Assembly: GCA_036703315.1 (NCBI GenBank)
Contig: DATNPH010000238.1
Location: 1-28,587, forward strand
Source of the DNA: DATNPH01 sp036703315
GTDB lineage: Bacteria; Cyanobacteriota; Cyanobacteriia; Cyanobacteriales; Coleofasciculaceae
Direction of reading: 5' to 3'
DNA: 28,587 nt
Positions 15,601 to 21,332 of the stretch are shown one piece after another (the stretch's first letter is position 1; every line of letters begins with the position of its first letter). The notes under the pieces are model-generated. The model was not told the origin of the DNA. It did no database searches and saw only the letters and a list, made by a program, of their open reading frames with translations. A program made the position numbers and the translations under genes.

Positions 15601-16094
15601 CGATCGCCTTTATGATCAATGGCATAGGACGCATAACTCCCACCTGTTGATCTGTCTGTTACTTCGACAAGGAAAGAGGTGTTGCCATCATTTTCCAACC
15701 GTCCAGCTCCAATGAATTTGCCTTGCTCATCAGCAATCTGCACGAAACTAACAGACTTGACCTCTTTGATTCTCCGTAAAAAATAGCGGTCTAGCCTCCG
15801 TAAGTCCTGTCCCTGTAGATTAATCTGACCGAGTGTGAAATCATCCACAACAAGCTGGGTAATTTGATAAGGTCTCTCCAAATAGGTAATCAGGTGTTGC
15901 TGAATGCGGGCACTGAGCTCACTGCGCAGTTGCAAGGCAACATCATTAACGGCTTTATGCCCATGGCAGAGGGAAAGGTATCCTGTTAACCCCACAGCAG
16001 CACAAGTCTGGAGGACAAACGGCACAACCAGGAAAACCCGTAAGGGTACCTGTCTAGAATGCTTCTCAATCCGACTAATCACAGGTCTGAGCAC
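12621..16094 (-). CDS. Large hybrid sensor histidine kinase (dCache-HAMP-GAF-HisKA-HATPase-REC)
   Basis: 1157 residues from GTG 16094 (no nearby ATG). TM1 (19-41), extracellular dCache-type sensor (about 45-345, with WYKTAVQAGKPTWSQIYAPF), TM2 (361-383), HAMP, coiled coil, GAF (about 485-640), HisKA with His664 in ISHELRTPLNGI, HATPase with NLLSNAIKF, DTGSGIS and GGTGLGLAISKKL, then REC with Asp975 in ILMDLVMP. A C-terminal tail of about 60 residues forms a helical bundle after the REC; it resembles an HPt-type domain but has no phosphorylatable histidine in the expected helix. It senses a small extracellular ligand, probably an amino acid or similar, by analogy with dCache. The ATPase domain has an insertion of about 30 residues (roughly 799-830) containing a heptanucleotide repeat. 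It is followed, with overlap, by the receiver-kinase gene. Confidence 0.95.
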   Translation of the reverse strand: MLRPVISRIEKHSRQVPLRVFLVVPFVLQTCAAVGLTGYLSLCHGHKAVNDVALQLRSELSARIQQHLITYLERPYQITQLVVDDFTLGQINLQGQDLRRLDRYFLRRIKEVKSVSFVQIADEQGKFIGAGRLENDGNTSFLVEVTDRSTGGSYASYAIDHKGDRIKQLNATPNYDPRRRPWYKTAVQAGKPTWSQIYAPFGEPANTLTLKAMQPFYNSSGALVGVAGADLFLADIGKFLGSLKIGRSGQTFIIERSGLIIASSTTENPFLKLEPSKEIKRLQASESTVPLIARSAQYLTKHFGTLSQIDSSKQLTFEIDGDKQFLQVTPLSDGRGLDWLIVVVVPEADFMEHIHASTRSTVLLCLAALVLASILGILTSRWIVSPILRLSTAAQALSQGEWNQTVPVERADELAILASAFNQMAGQLRDSFATLEQRNQELETRVAERTATIQEANEQLRIEIAERKQTEKALVERVRLAALGADIGMALTQDDTLDEMLEHCAQALCQHLDAAFTRIWTLNEAEGVLELQASVGMYTHLNGSHQRVPLGQLKIGRIAQKRQPHLTNTVLTDPWVHDKEWAKREGMVAFAGYPLIVDEQVMGVMAIFARHPLTEATLQEMASVANDIALGIERKQAEEELRRAKEVAEAANRAKSEFLANISHELRTPLNGILGYAQILRRDQSLPEPQKDGLRIIQQCGEHLLTLINDILDLSKIEARKMELHLSEFHFVEFLNSITDLFQLRAQQKGIAFLYEPLSPLPVAIRGDEQRLRQVLINLLSNAIKFTEQGGVVFKVGYVMGHDDTGQGREFVPWSSQSPIPNSQFPIPKIRFQVEDTGSGISPEHLEEIFLPFKQVGNHSRRTGGTGLGLAISKKLIEMMGGELQVKSILGKGSVFWLELELPSVTKWVETRIENTIIGFKGEKRKVLVVDDKWENRSVLVKLLLPLGFEVVEATNGEDALHKAIQFKPDVILMDLVMPVMDGFEATRQLRQLPDLNKVVVIATSASAFEHDQQSSFESGCNDFIAKPLRSSELLERLQRHLGLEWVYEVSSQSEEGLKVQRLNIEGSNVQLTSLQPATLDNQHDSLVIPPAQELETLLALARVGDIKGILEQARRLEELEERYILFATELRQLAKGFQVKKIQELLKQCVAGSNER
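13609..13643. repeat. Heptanucleotide repeat inside the kinase gene (five units)
   Basis: Four perfect TTGGGAA units (13609-13636) followed by a one-base variant TTGGGGA (13637-13643). On the coding strand these give the low-complexity stretch SPIPNSQFPIPK in the HATPase domain. Seven is not a multiple of three, so gain or loss of a single unit would shift the reading frame, while three units would keep it. Confidence 0.93.
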
Positions 16095-16332
16095 GAGCGA
16101 ACAGAAGAACAGCAGTGGACTGAAAGCGCTCTAAGGGTCGGAAAAGAATTTATGTCTTAGGATAGTGTTACATTTTAACGGGTGAACTTAGCTCAGAACA
16201 AGAGGCAGTGTGTCCCCAGCCGATTGTTACAGCAACAATCACTGCCGACAGCCTGTTGCAAACTAAATTTAGGGGCTGTCGGGCGATGAGGAGCACGCCA
16301 GAGCTAACAAACCTCTGTTTGTCCCGAAATTT

Positions 16333-16388
16333 TTTTGACTTTTGACTTTTAACTTTTAACTTTTAACTTTTAACTTTTGACTTTTAAC
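16333..16388. repeat. Heptamer array, eight TTTTRAC units
   Basis: Eight consecutive seven-base units, alternating TTTTGAC and TTTTAAC, with no interruption. This is a short tandemly repeated repetitive sequence of the kind known from filamentous cyanobacteria. It has no open frame. Confidence 0.92.
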
Positions 16389-16419
16389 TTCGAGACGCCG
16401 TCTCGGTGAGCTTTTACGA

Positions 16420-16451
16420 CAGTCGTCAGTTGTGTTTTTTGCTGACGACTG
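16420..16451 (-). terminator. Hairpin downstream of the C39-like peptidase gene
   Basis: CAGTCGTCAG (16420-16429) and CTGACGACTG (16442-16451), perfect, 12-base loop, 35 bases past the minus-strand stop. There is no U tract directly after it, but a second hairpin follows at 16391-16405. Confidence 0.45.
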
Positions 16452-16485
16452 ACTACGGACATCAATGATGAAAGTTGAGAGGATA

Positions 16486-17253
16486 TTACGATTTCGAGAT
16501 GAAATGCACCCAAAACTCTCCATCGCTAGCGCAAGTATTGTAAATCAGGTTATACGAGTAAGTCAGACCAGCACCACTGGCATAGATATCGTAGTAGCTA
16601 TGGTAAGGACTATACATAATTTCTCCATAGGGATCATTCACAATGAATCCCTTGGAGTTGTAACCAATTATGCAGACGATGTGACCCGTTGCAGTAAAGT
16701 AACCATGTACTACTGCTGGATTTCCCTGAATTACCCACTCTTTCACTCCTTGGAAGCTGGCAGTCTTTCTGAAGCTATCTCGGCAGCCATAAGCTTCCAC
16801 AACCTTGACTAAATCCTCGGGTTCGTGCCTATCTAAGCCACGCTTGTTGCAATATTGATTAAGTTCGTCGGGAAAGCGTATCTGTGGGCTCTGACGGCGT
16901 GCACCCAAGTAAGCTAAGGTCATCGCCATACTTGTTACATTGCAAGTTCCATAAGGATCTTCCGAATTATCCAGTTGATCATAATACGGTACCGAGAGCT
17001 TGACTGAGGCGGGAAACGTGATTTCTTTGTTCTCCAGAATCAGTGCGGTTCTCTGATACACGTACCATGTATTTTTGCCTTGAAACGTTTTATCTGCCAG
17101 AGCGACTTTAATATGGTCAGAGGCAGGAGCAAAAGAGTGGAGGTTGAGGATGGTGCCAGCTTTCACGGTTTGCTTCTCAGAATCTGAAAGCTGTGAGGAT
17201 TGTATTGGTTTCTGCTTGAGGACAGTATCAACAAGTATCTTGAGCTGTGCCAT
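16486..17253 (-). CDS. C39-like cysteine peptidase domain protein
   Basis: 255 residues. The N-terminal third (about 1-75) looks like a small beta-rich domain (AGTILNLHSFAPASDHIKVAL). From about 85 there is a papain-like C39-type fold (peptidase_C39_2 family): Cys104 in DPYGTCNVTSMAM, His191 in TGHIVCIIGY, and Asp207 in NDPYGE, the expected Cys-His-Asp set, all present. Family members cleave peptides or peptidoglycan-linked peptides. There is no signal peptide, membrane segment or ABC-transporter part, so unlike bacteriocin-export C39 enzymes it appears free in the cytoplasm or is released in another way. No double-glycine leader peptide was found next door. Single gene; no visible ribosome site before the ATG. 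Confidence 0.85.
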   Translation of the reverse strand: MAQLKILVDTVLKQKPIQSSQLSDSEKQTVKAGTILNLHSFAPASDHIKVALADKTFQGKNTWYVYQRTALILENKEITFPASVKLSVPYYDQLDNSEDPYGTCNVTSMAMTLAYLGARRQSPQIRFPDELNQYCNKRGLDRHEPEDLVKVVEAYGCRDSFRKTASFQGVKEWVIQGNPAVVHGYFTATGHIVCIIGYNSKGFIVNDPYGEIMYSPYHSYYDIYASGAGLTYSYNLIYNTCASDGEFWVHFISKS

Positions 17254-17566
17254 GGGAAGGTATCCGAATTTAGTTAAGCTCTGTTGATTTTAGCTTTATT
17301 GGGTGCGATGAGACGTACACTAATTCAAGCTTGATACTATAATTAGTTGCACCCGAACTCGTCTACAATTACCAATTTTAAGTGTACTATTAGGCATACC
17401 TAGTTTAGGAAAAATGTTTAAATTCGGGATTAAATCTTTCTTGTAGGTAATGATTCTCGATAGGGGTTACAGCTCTCAAAAACTGTAAGTTACAAAAAGT
17501 GTAAGTTAGCGGCGCGATCGCTTATGACCGACAGCACTGAAGATTACTTTGAACCTGGAGGAACTA
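17254..17566. other. 313-bp divergent promoter region
   Basis: Lies between divergent peptidase and methyltransferase genes. It has a nested inverted repeat (GGGTGC 17301-17306 with GCACCC 17349-17354, and CTAATT 17320-17325 with AATTAG 17341-17346), a TATAAT at 17338-17343, and a direct repeat GTAAGTTA (17485-17492 and 17501-17508, 16 bp apart) about 60-80 bases before the methyltransferase start, which could be a regulator site. No -35 box is clear. Confidence 0.45.
17557..17561 (+). promoter_or_regulatory. Ribosome binding site of the methyltransferase gene
   Basis: GGAGG five bases before ATG 17567. It decides this start over an in-frame TTG at 17549, which lies upstream of the site. Confidence 0.85.
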
Positions 17567-18172
17567 ATGAACCAACAACGTGAGTTTCCAGACTGGGAAC
17601 AGTTGTATCAAACCCAAGACGTAGAATCTATGCCTTGGTTCAATCCAGATCTTGATTTAGATCTGGAGCAAGCACTAACCAGCCTGAACCTACACACAGG
17701 AAGGGCTTTAGATCTTGGTACTGGACCGGCTACACAGGCTATAGCATTGGCACAACGGGGTTTTAAAGTCACAGCTACCGATATTTCAGCGACAGCTATT
17801 GAGAAAGCGCTTGTTAAGGCAAAAGAAAAAGGATTGGATATCTTCTTTAGGCAAGACGATATTCTCAATAGTAAGCTTGACCAAGAATTTGACTTTGTAT
17901 TAGATCGTGGCTGTTTTCATGTGTTTCCCCCTGAGCGGAGAGACGATTACATTCGCACTACATATAGTTTAATTAAGCCTAATGGTTACCTGTTCCTTAA
18001 ATGCTTTAGCCAACTGGAAGAACGCGAAGCCGGCCCTTATCGATTTACACCTGAAGAAATTGAAGAAATTTTTAGTAGTCGATTTAAAGTTAGTTCCGTT
18101 AAAGAAACGGTGTACTACGGTACCTTAGACCCACTGCCAAGAGCATTATTCTGCATCCTAGAAAAAACTTAA
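17567..18172 (+). CDS. Class I SAM-dependent methyltransferase
   Basis: 201 residues. Rossmann-fold methyltransferase with motif I ALDLGTGPATQAIALAQRG (47-65), the acidic end of strand 2 (VTATDIS, Asp72) that binds the SAM ribose, motif II-like RQDDILNSKLDQEFDFVLDRG, and the late-strand GYLFLKCF. The opening WEQLYQTQDVESMPWF resembles TPMT/TehB-like small-molecule methyltransferases, and the FTPEEIEEIF motif is common in that group. The substrate may be a small thiol, metalloid or other metabolite; the sequence does not tell. Soluble, no signal peptide. It stands alone with a strong ribosome site. Confidence 0.88.
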   Translation: MNQQREFPDWEQLYQTQDVESMPWFNPDLDLDLEQALTSLNLHTGRALDLGTGPATQAIALAQRGFKVTATDISATAIEKALVKAKEKGLDIFFRQDDILNSKLDQEFDFVLDRGCFHVFPPERRDDYIRTTYSLIKPNGYLFLKCFSQLEEREAGPYRFTPEEIEEIFSSRFKVSSVKETVYYGTLDPLPRALFCILEKT

Positions 18173-18265
18173 AAAGCAGGAAGTGCAACGTAACTTAAGT
18201 AGCGCCCTTAACTTTTGACGAAGTAGTCATTAGTTATCACTCATCAGTCATTAGTAGTAGGTACA

Positions 18266-18312
18266 CGCCTCGCATCGGAGGCGGAGAAACTCCAACCTCC
18301 GCCCTAGTGGGC
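18266..18312. repeat. Cluster of GC-rich hairpins
   Basis: Three overlapping stems: CGCCTC/GAGGCG (18266-18271, 18278-18283), GGCGGAG/CTCCGCC (18280-18286, 18297-18303) and GCCC/GGGC (18301-18312). The first two share bases and so are mutually exclusive folds. A nine-base direct repeat GCGGACTAA follows at 18324, 18333 and 18385. Probably a degenerate intergenic repeat family; a terminator for the methyltransferase gene is possible. Confidence 0.5.
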
Positions 18313-18435
18313 GAAACCGACTGGCGGACTAAGCGGACTAAGGAGTATTTTCTTGCCACCTCCGGGTTTGGGGGTGGTCAACTCGCGGACTAATGACTCT
18401 GCGAAGCGGTTTGACTTCCAAAGGAGCTGCACGAG

Positions 18436-19500
18436 CTATTTGAGATCTTCTAGACGAATCCGGGGATCAACGACCTTCAGCAGCAAGTCGGCGAACAAAT
18501 TGCCCACAATCAGCATCAGTGCGCCTATCATCAAGCTTGCCATCAATAGATACTGGTCTTTAGTATTAAACGCTGATAAAATCAGACGCCCTAGTCCGGG
18601 CCAGTTGAAAAAATATTCGGCAATGAAAGCACCGCTTAACAAGCTGCCAAACTCAAATCCTAATAGCGTGATTAGAGGGTTGACAGCATTGCGGAGGGCA
18701 TGGACGTAGATTACCCGGTTTTCTGGAAGTCCCTTAGCGCGGGCTGTTTGGATATAGTCTTGACGCAGAACTTCTAGCATTTCTCCTCGGGTAATGCGCT
18801 GTAGACCAGCAAAGCCAGTAATCGACAGAGCGATCGTCGGTAAAATCAGGTGCCAGCCGATATCCAAAACTTTGCCAAGGGGCGTTAAATCCACATGATT
18901 GATACTGGTCATGCCGCCGACAGGGAACAAGGGAGAGCTGTATTGCGCAAAAATGAGCAGTACCAGGGCGGTGATGAAGCTGGGAAAGCCTTGACCTGTG
19001 TAGCTAAGAACTTGTAGAAATCGGTCAAAACCCCGGTTTTGGTTGATAGCCGCCACAATCCCCAGAGGAATGGCGATCGCCCAGGTAACGATCAGGGACG
19101 CGATCGCCATTAGCAATGTTGCCGGTACCCGTTCCCACAATAAAGACGATACAGGTCGAAAATAGGCAAAACTCGTGCCAAAGTCACCCTTGGTAACGAT
19201 TTGCACCAACCAGCGCCAATACTGCACAACAGGTGGCTGATCCAAAGCAAACTGCTTTCGGTAATTCTCAATAGTTTCTGGCGAAATTTTGGGATTCTGC
19301 CTGAGAGTATCCAGGAAATCTCCTGGTGAGAGCTGAATAATCGCAAAACTCAGGGCAGACGCCAAAAATAAGGTTAAAATCGCCTGCAAGAGCCGCTTCA
19401 TCACGTAGAGAAATGTCTCATTCGTGACCAGCATTTTCAGCCGTTCAAGAGTGGCATCTAACCCATTGCGAATTGAAGAATCCTTAGTAGATGAAGTCAT
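18436..19500 (-). CDS. ABC transporter permease, OppB/DppB type
   Basis: 354 residues. Inner-membrane permease of the dipeptide/oligopeptide/nickel import family. The typical opening VMKRLLQAILTLFLASALSF is preceded by 33 extra residues; ATG 19401 (Met34) would give the usual length, ATG 19500 a cytoplasmic extension. There are about six membrane helices and an intact EAA loop (about 240-275: QTARAKGLPENRVIYVHALRN) that contacts the ATPase. The first periplasmic region (LSPGDFLDTLRQNPKISPETIE) is typical. The partner permease (OppC), binding protein and ATPases are not in the window, so it must work with subunits encoded elsewhere, as is common in cyanobacteria. The upstream gene is apt, 124 bp away; that gap holds heptamer repeats. 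Confidence 0.93.
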   Translation of the reverse strand: MTSSTKDSSIRNGLDATLERLKMLVTNETFLYVMKRLLQAILTLFLASALSFAIIQLSPGDFLDTLRQNPKISPETIENYRKQFALDQPPVVQYWRWLVQIVTKGDFGTSFAYFRPVSSLLWERVPATLLMAIASLIVTWAIAIPLGIVAAINQNRGFDRFLQVLSYTGQGFPSFITALVLLIFAQYSSPLFPVGGMTSINHVDLTPLGKVLDIGWHLILPTIALSITGFAGLQRITRGEMLEVLRQDYIQTARAKGLPENRVIYVHALRNAVNPLITLLGFEFGSLLSGAFIAEYFFNWPGLGRLILSAFNTKDQYLLMASLMIGALMLIVGNLFADLLLKVVDPRIRLEDLK

Positions 19501-19527
19501 CTAACGCTTATCCCACTCGTCAAAGGA

Positions 19528-19614
19528 GTTGAAGGTTGAAAATTGGAATGTTGAAGGTTGCCAACAGTTGAAGGTTGAAGGTTTACATCGGTCTACTAAC
19601 CTGCAACCTTCAAC
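19528..19614. repeat. Repeated GTTGAAGGTTG units between apt and the permease gene
   Basis: Three direct copies of the 11-mer GTTGAAGGTTG (19528-19538, 19550-19560, 19567-19577), built on GTTGAAG heptamers, and one inverted copy CAACCTTCAAC (19604-19614). The last direct and the inverted copy can form an 11-bp stem, placed just after the apt stop on the minus strand. Confidence 0.85.
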
Positions 19615-19624
19615 CTGATAAGTT

Positions 19625-20143
19625 TTAATACTCAACCAACGTCACAACTGGCACATCAGGCAGTTTTTGACGCCCATTCAAATCCCTTAGTTCGATGATA
19701 AAGCCGAAACCCACGAGTTCGCAGCCAAGTTGTTGTACTAACTTGGCTGTGGCAGCGGCGGTTCCACCCGTGGCAATTAAATCATCCACAATCAAAACGC
19801 GACTTTCAGGAGTAAAGGCATCTTGATGGACTTCCAACGTATCCATGCCGTACTCCAGCTCATACTCAACTGTGTGTACAGCTGCTGGTAGCTTGCCGGG
19901 TTTACGCACAGGGATAAACCCAGCACCTAACTGGTAAGCCACTGGTGGGCCAAAAATAAAACCACGAGACTCCATTCCTACCACATAATCAGCCGTAAGT
20001 CTCGCATCTTTACACTTTTGAACAAAGGTATCAATCGTATAGCGCAGCCCTTCGGGATTGCGCAGTAGTGTAGTGATATCCCGAAATAAAATTCCTGGTT
20101 TGGGAAAGTCTGGGATATCGCGAATTAGAGACTTTATATCCAT
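19625..20143 (-). CDS. apt: Adenine phosphoribosyltransferase
   Basis: 172 residues, the normal length. APRT converts adenine and PRPP to AMP and pyrophosphate, salvaging adenine in the cytoplasm. Visible are DIPDFPKPGILFRDIT at the start (8-23, the family hallmark), VVGMESRGFIFG (54-65), the hood loop RKPGKLP (80-86), and the PRPP-binding loop RVLIVDDLIATGGTAAA (115-131). All expected motifs are present. An AAGGA lies about 13 bases before ATG 20143, slightly far. It may be cotranscribed with the permease gene downstream, but the repeat-rich spacer argues for a break. Confidence 0.96.
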   Translation of the reverse strand: MDIKSLIRDIPDFPKPGILFRDITTLLRNPEGLRYTIDTFVQKCKDARLTADYVVGMESRGFIFGPPVAYQLGAGFIPVRKPGKLPAAVHTVEYELEYGMDTLEVHQDAFTPESRVLIVDDLIATGGTAAATAKLVQQLGCELVGFGFIIELRDLNGRQKLPDVPVVTLVEY

Positions 20144-20705
20144 TGACAGGTTTCATCCTTCATAACTTACTCGCTATCGCTGTGTCCGCTTCACGAACAC
20201 ACTTCATACTTCTTAGTGACTTGGCATTCACTCCCTGCAAAATCGTACAATATAAGGTTGGAGAGTTTTGAGCGATCGCAAACACTCAAGACTTAGTTTG
20301 TTACTGGAGGGTAAACGTAATTATTTCTATTTACAACAGCAAAGCAGGAATACCGAGTCCTAAGACTGTATCTAGCTTTGCTAGGGTCAAGGCAGCACAG
20401 AGCGGCTTCTACAGTCTTAGCTTTATCAAGTTTCAATATTCACAAGTCTCGGTAATTGGAGTAAAACCAGACATGGCTGACTTAGGAAGTGCTCTCTTAT
20501 CCAGTAAATTCTCCGGAAGTTGCCTCTTTTTGGCAGCAAATTAGACATTAGGTGATAGCCTCGGAAAGTGGGAATCATAGTCTAATTTGATGACGCGAAG
20601 AATTGGGCACAAATACCAATGTAAGAAGTCAGCTATTTTAGCAGGCTCCTGACCCGCTCGAAGGTACTTTTATATAAACCAGTTCACCCACTATTGCTAG
20701 TTAGA
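20144..20705. other. 562-bp gap with an unusual open frame and nested inverted repeats
   Basis: It holds no gene with a normal start. It contains a HIP1 octamer (20273-20280 area), a GGAGG at 20306-20310, an open frame to 20544 without ATG, GTG or TTG near its beginning, and two nested inverted repeats (20351-20454 outer, 20360-20420 inner). The DUF3038 promoter should lie in 20545-20690; no clear boxes seen. Confidence 0.5.
20317..20544 (+). other. Open frame lacking a standard start, or a structured RNA
   Basis: A frame opens after a TGA at about 20268 and stays open to a TAG at 20542-20544. A good ribosome site GGAGG (20306-20310) is followed nine bases later by ATT codons at 20320 and 20323, not ATG. 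The protein would read IISIYNSKAGIPSPKTVSSF, then FYSLSFIKFQYSQ and KPDMADLGSALL, about 74 residues with balanced composition. The same DNA has an 11-bp perfect inverted repeat (CTAAGACTGTA 20360-20370, TACAGTCTTAG 20410-20420) inside a 7-bp one (TACCGAG 20351-20357, CTCGGTA 20448-20454). It may be a small gene with a non-standard start, a decayed gene, or a non-coding RNA. Family not recognised. Confidence 0.25.
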
Positions 20706-21332
20706 ATGAATCTTTCTGTGAGCGTAATGCCGATAAACAGCCCTCCTGCTCAGTCAAAGCCACTGATTTTAGATAGTCTACCTGATCCACCGCTCACAGC
20801 TTCGGGGTGCCCACCACGAACTCGGCAGCAGATTGACCTAATTCTACTTGCCATTGAAGCCCTGGAACTGGGAGGTTCTGAAACCATGCTGTTTGCGGCA
20901 AAGGAGCTGGAACTTCAGGATATTATCAAAAATCGCGTTGTCCTTTGGCGGATGCGGTCCAGCAATCCCTTACGGCGGTCATACACTCGACGTCCCTTAG
21001 AGGTAGAGGAAGCCAAGGCGTTAGTAGTGATTGCTAGTCATATGGCACGAAGAATGACCGTTTTAATCCGACAGATGCTACTGGCTTATCAACAACTCAC
21101 TGAGAAGCAGGTACCGCTGGAACACCATTTCCGCTTGTCTGAGTATCTGGAACGATTCCGGGCTCATTTCCGAAGCCGGATGAATCCGCGACGAGCGAAA
21201 GTAGCTATCTATAACTCGGATGAGAAGTTGAATGAGCTGGCACTCTCGTTATTGAGTCAGTTGCTGTTCTGTACAGGAACGGCGGGAATGCAGCGATTTT
21301 GGATCAGCCTGTTTGATGGAGAAGTTGCATGA
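20706..21332 (+). CDS. DUF3038 family protein
   Basis: 208 residues from ATG 20706; a TTG at 20694 and ATG 20727 are alternatives, none with a good ribosome site. A cyanobacterial family of unknown function, recognised by the conserved core QIDLILLAIEALELGGSE, the charged SNPLRRSYTRRPLEVEEAK and the Arg-rich helix HFRSRMNPRRAKV. Predicted all-helical and cytoplasmic: no signal peptide or membrane segment, a disordered Pro/Ser-rich N-terminus. Its stop overlaps the start of the DUF4335 gene (ATGA at 21329-21332), so the two are translated together and probably act together. Function is unknown in the family as far as I know. Confidence 0.85.
   Translation: MNLSVSVMPINSPPAQSKPLILDSLPDPPLTASGCPPRTRQQIDLILLAIEALELGGSETMLFAAKELELQDIIKNRVVLWRMRSSNPLRRSYTRRPLEVEEAKALVVIASHMARRMTVLIRQMLLAYQQLTEKQVPLEHHFRLSEYLERFRAHFRSRMNPRRAKVAIYNSDEKLNELALSLLSQLLFCTGTAGMQRFWISLFDGEVA

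Larger units (their letters stand above)
16095..16485. other. 391-bp gap between kinase and peptidase genes
   Basis: No gene seen. Contains an eight-unit heptamer array (16333-16388), a tight hairpin CGAGAC/GTCTCG with three-base loop (16391-16405), and a 10-bp perfect hairpin (16420-16451). It is the downstream region of the peptidase gene and the upstream region of the kinase operon, so the kinase promoter should lie in 16100-16320; I see no clear boxes. Confidence 0.5.

Noticed and set aside
13609..16451. Possible CRISPR array from the repeated short units
   Set aside because: Units are seven bases in tandem without unique spacers; no cas gene.
17338..17343. TATAAT as a confident promoter
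   Set aside because: No -35 at the right distance and it lies inside a nested inverted repeat, so it is kept only as part of the region description.
20473..20544. Small gene starting at the in-frame ATG 20473
   Set aside because: Only 23 codons, no ribosome site; if the frame is real it more likely starts upstream near the GGAGG.
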